Part shown: in pieces, positions 10,775 through 22,783 of the stretch
How the letters are laid out: every line of letters starts with the position of its first letter
Position numbering within the stretch: the first letter of the stretch is position 1
Notes under the pieces: generated by a model
Told to the model about the DNA's origin: nothing
Seen by the model: only the letters and a program-made list of their open reading frames with translations
Databases searched by the model: none
Made by a program: the position numbers and the translations under genes
From: Carettochelys insculpta
Lineage: Eukaryota; Chordata; Testudines; Carettochelyidae
DNA length: 64,000 nt
Assembly: GCF_033958435.1 (NCBI RefSeq)
Contig: NC_134138.1
Span: 270,483,798 to 270,547,797, forward strand
Direction: 5' to 3'

Positions 10775-11087
10775 TGAAACCTGGGGATTATTACCCTTTT
10801 GTACTTCTCCATGTAGGATCTAATGACACAGCAAAGAACGACCTTCAGCAGATCACTGCAGGTTATGTAACTCTGGGAAAGAAAATCAAGGAATATGGAG
10901 CACGAGGGTCCAGCTAGAGTTCGTCACATCATGGAAATAAATGCGTGGTTGCGCAAGTGGTGTCGGGGAGGGGGATTTGGTTTCTTCAGTCATGGGATTC
11001 TGTTTTGGGAACAAGGATTGCTAGGAAGAAACAGGATCCACCTGACAATGACAAGCAAGAGCTTCTTTGTGGGCAGCTTGCAAACTT
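10775..11087 (+). pseudogene. CR1 ORF1 esterase domain, C-terminal part
   Basis: Reads DYYPFVLLHVGSNDTAK (block III of the SGNH fold, HVGSND), then, after a frame change near 10905, INAWLRKWCRGGGFGFFSHG and GRNRIHLT. The last is the region of the catalytic Asp-x-x-His, where the canonical DGIHL is NRIHL, so the aspartate is lost. The frameshift and this change make it inactive. It ends with a stop near 11087, shortly before ORF2. Confidence 0.75.
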
Positions 11088-11213
11088 AGTGAGGAGGGCC
11101 TTAAACTAGATTCATCGGGGGACGGTGACACACGCCCCGAGGTAAGTGGGGAAGGAGGGAGGAACAACAGAGGAGGACCCCTGGTTTGTCAGGAGAAAGT
11201 AGGCTAATCAACT

Positions 11214-12330
11214 AATTATCTAAGGTGTTTGTACACAAATGCAAGAAGCCTGGGAAACAAACAGGAAGAATTAAAGGCCCTGGCACAGTCAAAGAAGTAC
11301 GAGGTGATTGGAATAACCGAGACTTGTTGGGGTGACTCACTGTCATGGAAGGGTATTAACTGTTCAGGAAGGACACACAGGGCAGAAGAGGAGGAGGAGT
11401 TGCGCTCTGTGTGAGGGAGCAGTATGATTGCTCAGAGATCCGGTATATGGAGGGAGAAAAACCAGTTGAGTGTCTTTGGGTAACCCGTAGCAGCAACAGA
11501 GGTGATGTTGTGTTTGGTGTCTGCTATAGACCATCAGATCAGGTAGACAAGACAGACGATGTTTTCTTCAGACAACTAAGAGAAGCTTCCAAATCACAGG
11601 CCCTGGTTCTCCTGGGAGACTTTAACCACTCAGCCATTTGTTGGGAGACCAATACAGCAGCACACAGACAATCCAGGAAGTTTTTGGAGAACGTTGAGGA
11701 TAACTTCCTGGTACAAGTGCGGAAAGAACTGACTAGGGGCCATGTACACTTGGCCTGCTGCCCATAAACAGGGAAGAACTAGTAAGAGAAATAGAAGTGG
11801 GTGGCAACCGGGGCTGCAGCGATCATGAGATGGTAGATTTCAGGCTTCAGACAAAAGGAAGAAAGGTGAACAGTAAAATACAGACCCTTGATCTCAGAAG
11901 AGCAGACTTCGACTCCCTGAGAGAAGTGATGGGCATGATCCTCCCGGGAAACTGATATGAAGGGGAAAGGAGTCCAGGAGAACTGCCACTATTTTCAAGA
12001 AGTCTTACTGAAGGCACAAAACAAACCATCCTGATACGCAGTAAGAAAAGCAAATATGGTAGCCAACCAGCTTGGCTTGCCAGGGAAAGCCTTGGTGAGC
12101 TTAAACTCAAAAGGGGTGCATATAAGTTGTGGAAACTTGGACATATGACTAAGGGAGTATAAATATATGGCTGGAGAATGCCAGGCAGTAATCTGGAAAG
12201 CAAAAGTACTATTGGAACTGCAGCTGGCAAGGACTGTGAAGGGCTACAAGAAAGGTTTCTACAGGCATGTGAACAATAAGGGGGTTGTAAGGGAGGGAAT
12301 GAGGCTGTTACTTGGCTTCCTTTAAGACAT
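11214..12330 (+). pseudogene. CR1 ORF2, endonuclease domain, broken
   Basis: Two overlapping frames together cover the N-terminal AP-endonuclease of CR1 ORF2. The first reads YTNARSLGNKQEELKAL and GITETCWGD. The second reads GVCYRPSDQ, LLGDFNHSAICWE and NFLVQV. A third frame follows with GCSDHEMVDFRL, which holds the catalytic Asp-His pair. After about 11950 there are in-frame stops and more frameshifts through the linker. Catalytic blocks are recognisable but the gene is dead, and the reverse transcriptase is missing entirely. Confidence 0.8.
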
Positions 12331-12332
12331 TT

Positions 12333-12503
12333 CATGTCCCCCAAGAAGGCCTGCCCCCCAGTGTGTGCACCCCTGGCCCAGCTGATTATCAGAACACCCA
12401 CAGCCAGGATTTTTGTTTCTGCTGGTGGTGCACTTTCACATATCCCTTGGTGCACATAAAAATGTATTCCGCACATGGATGGAAAAGATTAGAGGGAACA
12501 TTG
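12333..12503 (+). mobile_element. hAT-like MITE (family H)
   Basis: The body 'cagctgattatcagaac...tggtgcac' and the right terminus 'ttagagggaacattg' match family H. The left terminus is diverged and no target duplication is visible. Confidence 0.55.
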
Positions 12504-13533
12504 GCGGCCATGTGCTCAGTGTTCCACTGCAAAGTCTGGTCAGTTCTACCGACCAGACACCTGAAATCTGGTGACTGCTGATGTGGGGGGGCAGAGAGGT
12601 GCATGGCCATCAGTCACACCTGCCCCTCGTGAGCTAGGGCCACTTCTTACCTGCATTGGTCAGTGGCAGCTCTGAGCCCTAGCTCTGCTGGTGAATCCCT
12701 CCTGATCCAGGTCGGGAGCTGGGGAGAGGAGAAAAGGAGTGAGTCACAGGGGAAAGAAGAAAGAGTAGCTAATGGGGCACAGGGCCTTAGGGGAAGAGAC
12801 TGAGCAGGGGCTGAGGCTTGGGTCGTAGAATCTGGGCGGGGCCTGCGAGGATCCAGTACTCCAGCTGGACTGTCCAGTTTTTAAATATTACCGAATTGGC
12901 AAAACTAAAAAAACAACATCATGAGGCCCAAGCATTCAAAAGTCATGAGCTGAACCCTCCAAAACTCACAAGACTGGCATAGAACCCATCAGATTCTAAA
13001 ATAATAAAGGTACATTGGAGAGTTGTTTCCTCTGAATTTTAGATCTGAGCCTGTAAAAAACACACACCTATCACACAACTCAATCCAAAGGCAAGTGCTG
13101 GCAACACTGCCCAACAACCAGCCATACGCATTTAGCCTCAAGTAACTTTTTTTTTAATCAAGGGAAATAACAATAAAAAAGACTGTTGCTCTCTTGTTCC
13201 CTTACTAACATCTGCATGAAGCAGCACAGCCTGCCTGGCTCTTCTCTCTGAGGGGCTCTAGGAACTCCAGAAACAGTCTGCTCTCTGTGCACATGAGCAG
13301 AGTTCTTAGTAATGGGAAGGAAGGGAGCTGAAAATCAAAGCAACGCAATCTGAGATCTGTGCACCTCCCACTTCATTATGATTATTGCTGTGTGCAGCTT
13401 AACTAACCAAACCAGGTGAAACCTGCCTGGTTGAGAGACAAATCTGAAACTTGTCCCAGGTTTCCGGAACGGTTAGCAGAATCTCACAAAGCTTTCCTTG
13501 AGCCTGGACTGAACACTGAAAAAGACTACACCG
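12504..13533. other. No gene seen
   Basis: About 1 kb without a recognised repeat or exon. Purine-rich near 12720-12800, AT-rich near 13140-13190. Confidence 0.45.
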
Positions 13534-13536
13534 ATT

Positions 13537-14229
13537 AGCCACGTCTACACGAGCCGGCTACTTCGAAGAAGCCGTGCCAACTTCGAAATACCGCCCGCCA
13601 CGTCTACACGTGTTGGGCGCTATTTCGAAGTTGAAATCGACGTAAGGCGGTGAGACGTCGAAGTCGCTATCCCCAACAGGAGATGGGAATAGCGCCCTAC
13701 TTCGACGTTGAACGTCGAAGTAGAGCACGTGTAGATGATCCGCATCCTGCAACATTGAAATAGCGGGGTCCTCCATGGTGGCCATCAGCTGAGGGGTTGA
13801 GAGACGCTCTCTCCAGCCCCTGCAGGGCTCTATGGTCACCATGTGCAGCAGCCCTTAGCCCAGGGCTTCTGGCTGCTGCTGCTGCAGCTGGGGATCCATG
13901 CTGCATGCACAGGGTCTGCAACCAGTTGTCGGCTCTGTGGATCTTGTGCTGTTTAGTGCAAGTGGATCTGGGAGGGGCCCTTTAAGGGAGCAGCTTGCTG
14001 TTGCCCCGGAAGTGCTAGTCCGCCCTGTGACCCTGTCTGCAGCTGTTCCTGGCACCCTTATTTCGATGTGGGCCGCTTTGGTGTGTAGACGCTCCCCTGC
14101 AGCGCCTACTTCGATGTAGTGGTGCCCATCGTCGACATTGAACGTCGACGGCACCAGCCCTGGAGGACGTGTAGACACTATTCATCGAAATAAGCTATTT
14201 CGATGTAGCATACCTGTGTAGACGTAGCT
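13537..14229 (-). mobile_element. Harbinger MITE, copy D, 693 bp
   Basis: Same family as the autonomous element at 24832-29494, in reverse orientation. It has termini GCCACGTCTACACG and TGTGTAGACGTAGC, many palindromic TTCGAAG and TTTCGATG motifs, and the join of left-end and right-end segments near 13860. It is flanked by the triplet ATT on both sides (13534-13536 and 14230-14232). It encodes no protein; open frames inside are by-products. Confidence 0.85.
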
Positions 14230-14467
14230 ATTAATGGTTTGGGGTGGAAAATGGGTGATTTTGCCTGGTTTTCTCTCAATAACTAGGGCAAATCTAGCAG
14301 GCTGGGCTGAATTTTTGCACTTTTTCAGATTCTTTTGCATGGCAAATGCAAAGCAAAATTAAGTACACTTCCACAAATAAATATATGGAATTATGCATAT
14401 TTCAGAGAATCATCCAAAATCACAGCAGGATGTATCACCCTCTGTGACAATTGCTTTTAAGTCTACA

Positions 14468-14560
14468 TGGCTCAGACTGCTAAATGACCCACTCAAGCAT
14501 TGAGCTCATAACCCTAAGTTTATAAGGCTAACGTGCTAACCATTGCACAACCCCCCCTCT
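14468..14560 (-). repeat. tRNA-derived SINE head
   Basis: On the minus strand it reads 'tgcaatggttagcacgttag' (A box) then 'agggttatgagctcaatg' (B-box position). It is related to the SINE heads at 33598 and 50908. Confidence 0.55.
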
Positions 14561-15884
14561 AAGTAGAAATGGAAGATGCCAGTGATCTGAAACCGAAGGC
14601 TGTTGGCAGTTCCTAGCACGGCTATTGTGCGATCATTGCGCAAGGATAAGCATTATCATTTTTCAGGCTGGCGTTTTTCCTAGATCCTGCTTAACTGCAT
14701 CTCTTGGCACATTTATTGTGGATGCTTTCTAGAGCTGGCATAGCTCCTGGAACTGTCACAATTAGCAGCATTAATAATTTGCTTTTAAAATTAGAAGTGG
14801 GCCCAAATCAAAACTGTTGACTCCTGGGACCTTTCGTAATCAGCTCCGATCTAGAGCTGAACTATGCGAGGGCGTGTAATTCTATATGGGACCAACACCA
14901 AAAATCCCTGTGTCTGAAACTTGGCCGGAGTTCAGCTCAGACCTTGCAGCTCTGGCTTATAGATACTGAAAATGCTGAATGATTACAAGGATTTTTTTTA
15001 AATGATCCGAGTGGTGATACTTAGGCCGTTTGGGTTAAGGGAGTTGCATGTGGTGCATTCTGAAGGATGTCTCAGTGTCACTCTTCCCATTGAACTAAGA
15101 GGGAAAAAAATATCCTCCCTGCCTTTCCTGCTTGAGTTTTGGCAGCTTGAAAGTACCTGGCTGTTAAGTCTGCCTTAAGCTTGCTTGGCTGAGCCTCTGA
15201 GTGTTATCCGTGATTGCAGGGAATACACCCTCCGGGAGCAGAGACCTGCACAGGAGGAAAATATACCCCCAGGACTTGCCTTTGTACTTCTGCTTCTCTG
15301 TCTCTGCCTGTCGCCCACCAAGCGTTGTTTTGGCAGCGATAAGTGGTGCTGTGAGCAGGCAGAGGGGGTTACTGAGCCCACAGAGGAGCTAGTGCTTCAT
15401 GCAGAGAGGCCTGTGCTTGTTGGCTGGCGGCCAGCAGCTGCCTGCAAGGCAGAGCCCTTGATGTCACATCAAACTAGGTTCCTCCTACCACTTGACCCTC
15501 GCGGTGCTATAAAGAGGACTATTCGTTTTCTTTGCAGAAGCTCTCACCACCGCTGTGGGCGGCTCCAGTCCCATTTAGAACAATGTGGTAATGTTACTTT
15601 GTTCTCCTCATCCTCGCATTCCAGGATGACCCAGTGGGTTGGGGCAGGACCGCGTATGGGGCAGAGACGCAGGCCAGGACCTAGGGGACAGAGGGCACAC
15701 TGTGGGTGAGCCATAGTAATGAGGGGTGCATAGACCTGGATGCAATGGGAGGGCAGCAGCTGAGGACCAGGCATGTGGACGCTGCTGCGGGAAAGATTGG
15801 GTTGGAAGGAGCAGGCCTGGAAAGCCTGGGTGGGGTGATGGTGAGCTAGGCAGGTGCAGAGCCAGGAAGAGGAGAGCAACCTAG
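14561..15884. other. No gene seen
   Basis: No coding exon recognised. The 174-codon frame at 15185-15709 has no domain, and a comparable frame exists on the opposite strand. Confidence 0.45.
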
Positions 15885-16066
15885 CAGGGTTCCCTGTGAG
15901 CTGAGCACTTGGGAGGCCACTCAGAAGAGATTCAGGTGCCACCCAGCTGATTAGCAGGGCGCCCACCGCCACCCTCTGCTGGCAGCTGGTGCACATCCAC
16001 ACCTGCATTGGTGCACATAACAAAATGTATTCCACCCATGGATGGAAAAGATTAGAGGCAACATTG
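15885..16066 (+). mobile_element. hAT-like MITE (family H)
   Basis: Best-preserved left end of the family: CAGGGTTCCCTGTGAGCTG. It ends 'attagaggcaacattg'. The termini are inverted relative to each other with a few mismatches. The 8-bp flanks do not match. Confidence 0.65.
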
Positions 16067-17744
16067 TTGTGCAGCCCTATGACGTTCCTGAGAGAGCACC
16101 AAGGAACAACCTAAGGTGACCCTGTGAATGGGGGCAGCTGACCAGCTGTCTGAGGGGCCAAGGAGGCCTAAGGAGCCTCTCAATTTCCAGGAGAGGAGGG
16201 TAGCTCCAGCTGGAGGCCTGAGCAGAGTCTGGGTGAACTGGGGACAGGGCTTCGTAGACAGTAGAGTCCAGTCATGCAGGCAAAAAGGAGCCAGGGCTCC
16301 AGAGCAGAGCCAGCCCCCTGCAGCCCCTTTAAGCGGGAATTGCAGGCATCTTGCTGGCTGTTGAATAGACCAGGCCTGAGACACGGGCTAATCCCCAGCA
16401 CAGAGGAGAATTTGAATTGAGTGGCATGCCCAGGAGCTACTTCATGCAGGGACGCTGGGCAGGCAATGCCAGAGCAAAGACAGTGCTGCAGCCTCCTCCT
16501 GGACTGCCCCACAGGGACCTGGGGCCTTTGCCCCCTTTTCTTTCTGCCAGCCCCAGGCAAGTCCCTTATTCCTACATGTTAGTGAGTGTTTGTTAGGCAG
16601 TTACCATGGGCTAGAGTTGCCTAATGGATCTGGCATTTGTGTGGCTCATAGGTGTCATTTCAAATCACTTGCGGGTGTGGGGAAGTTTCTATTTTGTTTC
16701 AGGAAGATACGGTCTTTTGAAAATGGGGCTTGTTTCCAAAGGAACCCTGTCTACAGGGCTGTTTTTGCTTCCAGAAAAGCCTCTTCCAGAAGTGCGATCG
16801 CTTAAGAACATGCAAACAAGGCGCAAGCTATGTAAATCTGTGCTTCATTTGCATTTTTGATCTTGTTCATTTGCGTTCCACTTCTGAAAGCGGAATGCAG
16901 TGTAGCTGCAGCCTATGTGATTATATTGTATCCTGAAAAGGGTGGGAGGGAGCCACAAAGCATACAGACCTATGAGAGACCGCGGCAGGGGTGTGTGTTG
17001 ACAAGCCAAGGTCAGGGGGCTGAGGGGAGAAGGCCTCACAGTACATGACACCCCGGTAGGCTTGTGAGCTTGCAAAACATCTGGCATTCTGCCATTTTGT
17101 ATGAAAGGGTTTGGTCTGATGCCACAGAGCAGCTCCCAGCATGGGGTTGGCTTATAGGGTCTTTCCCTCTGATATCCCTTTGTTGGATCACAATGGGGGT
17201 ATAAAGCAAACCACCGAGGACAAGCGCCAAGCAATTATAACACATCAGCTGAAATAGTTGTTGAGGTGCTGGCAAAGTAGGTGTCAGCTCAGGGCAGAAC
17301 TCACTTGTGCATCAATGTAGATCAAAGTGTGTAATGTATAAATGTGTAGTCAGCTACTGAAATGTCATGAGAATGTGTGGAATGTTACTTGTATTGTTTT
17401 CACTTGTCTGTTCCTGTTATAATGAAACAGCAAACATTTCTCCTGTGTCTAGCCTTATAATAACCCATCCAAACAAAGCTTTAACCGGAAATGCTAATGT
17501 CAAAGCAAGTGGCCATAATGCGTGACGGTCAGAGATCAACAGGCTAAGTGCATTCCTCTCTCGTCATTATCATCAAAGTAAAGGGCCACGTGGATGGCCC
17601 TTGTCTTCTATAAGAAGGAGATTTAAGAGTGGCTCCAAAGATAGATCCTTCATCTCTGCGCTGTTTAGATCCTAACAGGAAAGAATAACTGAACAAGGAG
17701 ATGGAGATCCCAGTGATTCTAGGTAGCCATCAAAGACTTTTGTG
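16067..17744. other. No gene seen; possible MITE debris near 16690-16915
   Basis: The part around 16700-16915 has inverted-repeat-like wording ('aaaggaaccctgtctacagggc', 'gtgtagctgcagcc') as in foldback MITEs, but no left end is visible. The rest is unrecognised. Confidence 0.35.
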
Positions 17745-17960
17745 ATACAAGTTTAACTGCCCTCAGGCACACTTGAACCTGCAATCCCTGAAACTTAGTG
17801 CTGGTGCCTCTAAAGCTTGAGCTAAAGGCTGGCTCTCTGTTACTGTGAGCAGTAAAAGATGCAACTCTTTCCTCTGTGAAGTTGTCTCAGTACCACGACA
17901 TGAGACAGTGAACCACACATAGGTGTGTGGGTTACACAAGCACTTTACTATATCATGGAT
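17745..17960 (-). repeat. tRNA-like SINE with upstream leader
   Basis: On the minus strand a conserved leader of ~70-100 bp precedes a tRNA-like head: 'gccagcctttagctcaagct' (A-box region) and 'gcaggttcaagtgtgcc' (B box). Copies of the same layout occur at 1-375 and twice at 36523-36800. Ends are approximate. Confidence 0.5.
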
Positions 17961-18033
17961 ACCATTTGAATTACAGACTGTGACTCACCTGTGCACATAT
18001 TTTACCTGCTTTACCCTGTCAATATCTCTCATT

Positions 18034-18421
18034 GGCTGTGTCTGCACCACCACCCTCCTTTGAAGGAAGGATGGTAAGTAGGGTGTTGGGAGTTTACTAA
18101 CGAAGTGCTGCACTGCATACGCAGCACTTCATTAAACAAATGTCCCCCCCGTGGCAACTTTGAAGTTTTAAACTTCGAAGTACTGGCTCCCATCTAGCCG
18201 TGGTTCACCCACAGGTACTTCGAAGTGCCGGGGCAACTTCGAAGTCACTTTACTCCTCAAAAGTTTGTTCTTTGCTAATAAACTTAGTTTACTGAAGAAT
18301 TGACTGCCATTGTTGTCGTTGGTGTAAGATCTGGAGTATCAGTTGAGCTGTCCCTAGCGACTGGGCAAGTGCCCTCATTTGCATGACCCTGCCGGCAGCA
18401 GCACACCGTGTAGGTGTAGCC
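18034..18421. mobile_element. Candidate Harbinger-like MITE, disrupted
   Basis: Left end GGCTGTGTCTGCACCACC and right end (reverse complement) GGCTACACCTACACGGTG resemble each other, and the interior has TTCGAAGT palindromes. Flanking triplets (att, tta) do not match. The part 18250-18380 may be unrelated sequence. Confidence 0.4.
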
Positions 18422-18473
18422 TTAATTTCTCTGGTTCAGAAACACCAAGTATTTAGGCACCTTACTCCACAGG

Positions 18474-18650
18474 CAATGTTTCCTATAAACTCAGCACTTG
18501 GGTGGCCTCACATTAGCGATTCTGGTGCTGCCTGTTTAACAGAGCGCCCACAGCTGGCAGTGTGTGTTTCTATGGGTGGTGCACTTCTGCATGTGCCTTG
18601 GTGCACATAACAAAATTTACTCCACACATTAATAGAAAAAACTTAGAGTG
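18474..18650 (+). mobile_element. hAT-like MITE (family H)
   Basis: Starts CAATGTTTCCTATAAACTCA and holds the family body ('agagcgcccacagctggcag', 'tggtgcac'). The right terminus is eroded. Confidence 0.5.
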
Positions 18651-19822
18651 CTATCCACAGGTGATGAGTTTTGGTTTTGGTGTGTGTACTGGGGGTGGGC
18701 AAAACACTCTGCCAGCTTTCGGGGGGAGCTATTTTCAGCACATGTACACACTTCTTCCATATTCTAGCCATTAAATGTGTCGATCATTGCCATCTTTGCT
18801 ATTTTAATAACAATTCAGTTGTTCTGAACTACATAATTACATTATCATGAATTACACCACAATGTATTAAAATCATTGCAATCACCCACAAGCTGTCGTC
18901 ATTAACTTCCCAGCTTAAAGACATTATGTCTCACTGTAGCTTTCTGGATGAAACTGTCAGCAATCTTATTTCCAGCTAGGTTCCCTGGTGTTGTTTTGAT
19001 CCACGTTAAGGAGAGTTACGTAATTCAGTTTTGCCTGTCTTATTGAGAACTGGGGACAGTTTTTAAGTCTTCTGAATCAGGGGAATGAGAATTCCAGTGT
19101 TCAGGATGATACTGGGACTGTGGGAAGGAGCATTATGAGTTTGCCATATGCTGGAAACATCATGCTTCCAGAGTCCTGCAAAGGACTGCAAGGCCTCTTT
19201 CTTGATGGCTATGAATTCCTTGGGAGAAGAGCCACAATGGGGGGCAGGGCGGGATGGAGCCAGGTCACTTGTCACTACCAACACCAGGCCTCCCACTAAT
19301 CCCGAAGGTTGCCCTGGACCCTGGGTACACCTGAAGCACAGTGCCCCTCAAACCACAGAGTCTGGGGCCGTCAACCCAGTCCTCCCTATGGACAGTCCGT
19401 CTCTGAAGATATAACACCAAATGTAAGTGGAGCCAGGCCCAGGTTCTGGAATACTGGTGGAGCACAGGCACCATGGACTGTATAACTTGCTGCCTATGGC
19501 CTTTCGGCATCTTAATCCCTGTGCCTCTGTTTGAAAACCGCTCTGTGCCCCTACAGCATAAGCTGGGAGCAGCACAGAAGTCATCACTTTCCGCGCTCCA
19601 GCTCTGAATCCTGGGTGCGGAGCACATGCTCTGTTTTTTCTATGGGTGCCTGAGCCCCAGAGCACCCACGAAGTCTGCGCCTGTGCCGAGCTCCCATTGC
19701 TGTCGGAGAGTTAGACACCAACAAACCTGAGCGTATCTGGGCCTGTGGGCTCTGATTTTCCAGTGCGTAATATTAGGATCGTTACAGTTCGCCCCATGCT
19801 GGCCAGGAAAGGAGTAGAGGTA
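18651..19822. other. No gene seen
   Basis: No repeat or exon recognised. Overlapping open frames at 19063-19665 on both strands have no domain. Confidence 0.45.
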
Positions 19823-19920
19823 CAGAATGGTAGAAGATTGGGTTGGAAGAAACCTCAGGAGTCCATCTAATTCAACCCCCTACTCCAAGTCGGGCCAACC
19901 CCAACTAAATCATACCCAGC
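19823..19920 (-). repeat. CR1 3' end fragment
   Basis: The plus strand reads 'agaagattgggttggaaga' then 'catctaattcaacccc', the reverse complement of the CR1 3' UTR terminus found across sauropsids. Confidence 0.65.
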
Positions 19921-20042
19921 TACTGTGGGCTCAGCGGGTGTCAGAATTCCCTTCCAAGCAGGACATACTGGGTCTTGGAGGGAGGTGTTGCAAGGGGCCA
20001 GGCCAGTTGAGCTGGGGGCTGTGCAGTAGGGGAAACAGACAT

Positions 20043-20290
20043 AGGGTGACCATCTATCCCGTTTTGGGGGGACAACCCCATATTTCGGGCATCATCCAGG
20101 CATCCCGATTTATTTTGCCAAAGGGGTTAATTACCCTGTATTCCATTTTTTCTTTTTTACAGCGCAGGCGGCTACCCCCAGTTCTGGCTCCCTGACTGGG
20201 AGCTGGGTGCTGTGAGCCGGGAGTTGGACCCACGCGGTGGCGCAGCTGCCACCTGGCTTCCCCGGCTGGCAAAGTAAAGCATGCGGGTGT
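20043..20290. mobile_element. GGGTGACC-type DNA-transposon fragment
   Basis: Begins 'agggtgaccatctatcccg', the same terminus as the element at 22427 ('gggtgaccaaccatcccg'). The right end is not seen. Confidence 0.4.
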
Positions 20291-20464
20291 TGTATCGTTC
20301 AAGCTAAGTACTCATAAGCTTCAACAGCAGCTATTTACAAAAGTGAAACCTCCTTATGAAGCTGCTGCATAATTCTGTAGCTCTCTCCAAGCCCACAGCT
20401 CACCTTCTCCCTTCTCCTTCCTGTTTCATGTGCTTCCAGACTCCCAGCAGCCAGTGCTTTCAGT

Positions 20465-21345
20465 TCCAGCAATTACAAGAAGTATGACGTCTACAATACC
20501 ACATCTTGAAAAAAATAATCCCAACTGTACATACAATATGATGGGAACTAATGTAACTATTACCGCTCAAGAGAGAGATCTTGGACTTGGATCGTTCTCT
20601 GAAAGCATCCACTCAATCTGCAGCAGCAGTCAAAAAAGGCAAAACAGAATATTAGGAATAATTAAAAAGGGATAGTGACTAAGACAAAGAACATCTTACT
20701 GCCTCTGTGTAAATTCATCGTACGCCCGATCTTGAATGCTGTGTACGGATGTGGTTGCCTCAACTCAAAAGGGGTATCTTGGGTTTGGAAAAGGTTCAGA
20801 AAAGGACAACAACAATGATGAGGGGTTTGGAACGGGTGCCATGTGAAGACAGATTAAAAAGACTTGGACTTTTCAGCTTAAAAAAACAAGGGAGGGCTAT
20901 GATAAAGGTTGATAAAATCATGACAGATACAGAGAAAGTGAATAAGAAAAAGTTATTTACTTGTTCCCATAACATAAGAACTTGGGGCAACCCAATGAAA
21001 TCAGTAGGTAGCAGGTTTAAAACTAAGAAAAGGAAGTTTTTCTTCCCACCCTGCATAGTCAACCTGTGGAACTTCTTGCCAGAGAATGTTGTAAAGACCA
21101 AGAGTTTAACAGGATTAAAAAAGGAACTCGATAAATTCATGGAAGACAGGCATATCAATACTTATTAGTCAGAGGGGTAGGAACGGTGCCCCTAACCTTT
21201 GTTTATCAGAAGCTGGAAATGGGTGACAGTGGAAGGATCACTTGATTACATATTCTGTTCACTCCTTCTGGGGCATCTGGCATCGGCCAGTGTTGGAAGA
21301 CAGGACACTGGGCTACATGGACTGTTGGTCTGAACCAGAATGACT
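20465..21345 (+). pseudogene. CR1-like LINE ORF2, C-terminal part and 3' UTR
   Basis: Frames at 20430-20675 and 20749-21168 give the last part of a CR1-like ORF2. Recognisable pieces are ITAQERDLGLG (normally 'VT...DLGV'), KRQNRILGIIKKG, then CEDRLKRLGLFSLKKQGR, VNLWNFLPENVV and LTGLKKELDKFMEDR. Between them are stops and a frameshift (near 20675-20750). The 3' UTR follows with 'gacactgggctacatggac', a phrase common to CR1/L2-like LINE ends. It is a 5'-truncated, inactive copy. I favour CR1 over L2 but cannot settle it by eye. Confidence 0.7.
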
Positions 21346-22060
21346 TATTACGGACTGATTATGAACGCTGATAAAACAAAAACAATGGTATTTGGAGATA
21401 AGGAAATAGGAAGGAAGACCAGTATGGATGGTATTGAACTAGAAAATGTAGAGAAGTTCACATATCTGGGAGCAACGTAACGTATGATCTAGACTGTAAG
21501 AAGGAAATAGTGACTAGAATAGCGAAAGCAAGAGTGAGTTTGAAGGTGATGGATAAGATCTGGAAAAGCAAAGCAATTAGCTTAAGAACAAAGCTGGGCG
21601 TCTTGAAAACGTGTATTCAGCAGCATGTTGTACGGATGTGAGACACGGGTGATAAAGATTCTAAAAGAAGAATATTGGTGTTCGAAAGGAGTTGTTATAG
21701 AAAGATTCTGGGAATAGGATGGATGCAGAAGGTCACCAATGAGGAATTATATAGGAAGATACAGCCGAAAGAGAACCTGCTGCAGAAGGTTATAAAATGG
21801 AAGCTACAACTATTTGGAAATATTTGCAGCATGAACGATGAACGAAAAAGCAAGTCCCTAGTATTCGGCATAACGGCTGGTTCGAATAGGAGAGGCAGAC
21901 CCCACAGAGAATGGGTAGATGATGTAATAGATTGGTGCAGAGCTAGTCTACAGAAACTAAGCCACTCTGCACTGGATAGAGAAAGATGGAAGGAAATAGT
22001 GAGAAAGGCATCAGACACCAATGGGCGCTGAGCCCACGGTTATTGATGATCATGATGAGT
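21346..22060 (+). pseudogene. RTE-like LINE ORF2, C-terminal part
   Basis: Reads IMNADKTKTMVFGDKEIG and VEKFTYLGAT before stops and frameshifts, then a clean 118-codon frame (21675-22031) with ERSCYRKILGIGWMQKVTN, GRPHREWVDDVIDWC and ERWKEIVRKASDTNGR. These are the palm-end and C-terminal blocks of an RTE-like non-LTR retrotransposon. The copy ends in a GATGATnATGATGA-like short repeat, as RTE elements do. It is a different family from the insertion at 1848-4623. Inactive and 5'-truncated. Confidence 0.7.
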
Positions 22061-22426
22061 ATGGCTTATGTAATATGTTAATTTCTTATGTAATAATAAC
22101 TTTTGACTTGCAGTACAGCTGTATATCAAAGGCAAGTATTTCTCCTACTGTTGGGCTTGTTTATCTTTTTTTTTAAAGGTAGGGTGCAAGGGGAGGGGGG
22201 AATAATTAAGTCTGCTATTCAGTAGAACATTTTTAAGGTCCATTGACTTGAATGGGATTGAAGCACAAGTTAAGTTAAACAAGTGTGATGGCATGTACCT
22301 GGCATTTGTTGTCTGCTGTTGGAGGCCCTACCGTATTGGTGCACCCAGCCGTAAGAAGGAAGGGGAGATTAGTGAGTTTGGATCTCCAGAGTTTGCCTAG
22401 ACAACCCTCCTGTGATTAGCTTTGGG
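22061..22426. other. No gene seen
   Basis: Unrecognised non-coding sequence between the RTE-like fragment and the next DNA transposon. Confidence 0.45.
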
Positions 22427-22783
22427 TGACCAACCATCCCGTATTGGGCAGGCCTACTTATTTTTTAAAGGGGACAAATGGTTCCACATTTGGGCCCTCA
22501 GGGGCTGAGGGTAGGGTCGGGAGTGCCCACACCTGCTGCTTTCCTGGGGCTCTGGCTGGGAGCTCCCATGGCCACTACTTCCCTGGGGCTCCAGGCCAAG
22601 AGCTCTCGTGACTGCCGCTTCCCCAGGGCTCCAGGCTGGGCACACCCACAGCTGCTGGCTCCCCAGGGCTGAGAGGGTGGGGTGGGGAGTGTGGCTCCCT
22701 GGCGCTTGGTGCAGCCTGGAGAAGCTGCCCTTCCCCCATAGCTCCCTGTTCCATATTCGGGACAGGTGGATACGGTCATGCTA
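22427..22783. mobile_element. Non-autonomous DNA transposon, GGGTGACC family
   Basis: Left end GGGTGACCAACCATCCCG and right end (reverse complement) GCATGACCGTATCCACC with TCCCGAATAT form imperfect inverted repeats. The interior is GC-rich with repeated 'ggctccaggctgggagctcc'-like units. No protein is encoded. Confidence 0.5.

Larger units (their letters stand above)
10770..12330 (+). mobile_element. CR1 retrotransposon, central segment
   Basis: Carries the end of ORF1 (esterase domain) and the first part of ORF2 (endonuclease), in the standard CR1 order with a ~130-bp gap. Reverse transcriptase and the 3' end are absent. It belongs to a different CR1 family from the copy at 5.2-6.5 kb. A hAT-like MITE lies at its right edge (12333-12503), but CR1 sequence does not resume beyond it. 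Confidence 0.8.

Noticed and set aside
15185..15709. 174-codon open frame as a possible gene
   Set aside because: A comparable open frame lies on the other strand, there is no domain, and a hAT-like MITE follows nearby.
22498..22779. Open frames in the GC-rich core of the 22427-22783 element
   Set aside because: Repeated low-complexity units inside a non-autonomous transposon; no protein family is visible.
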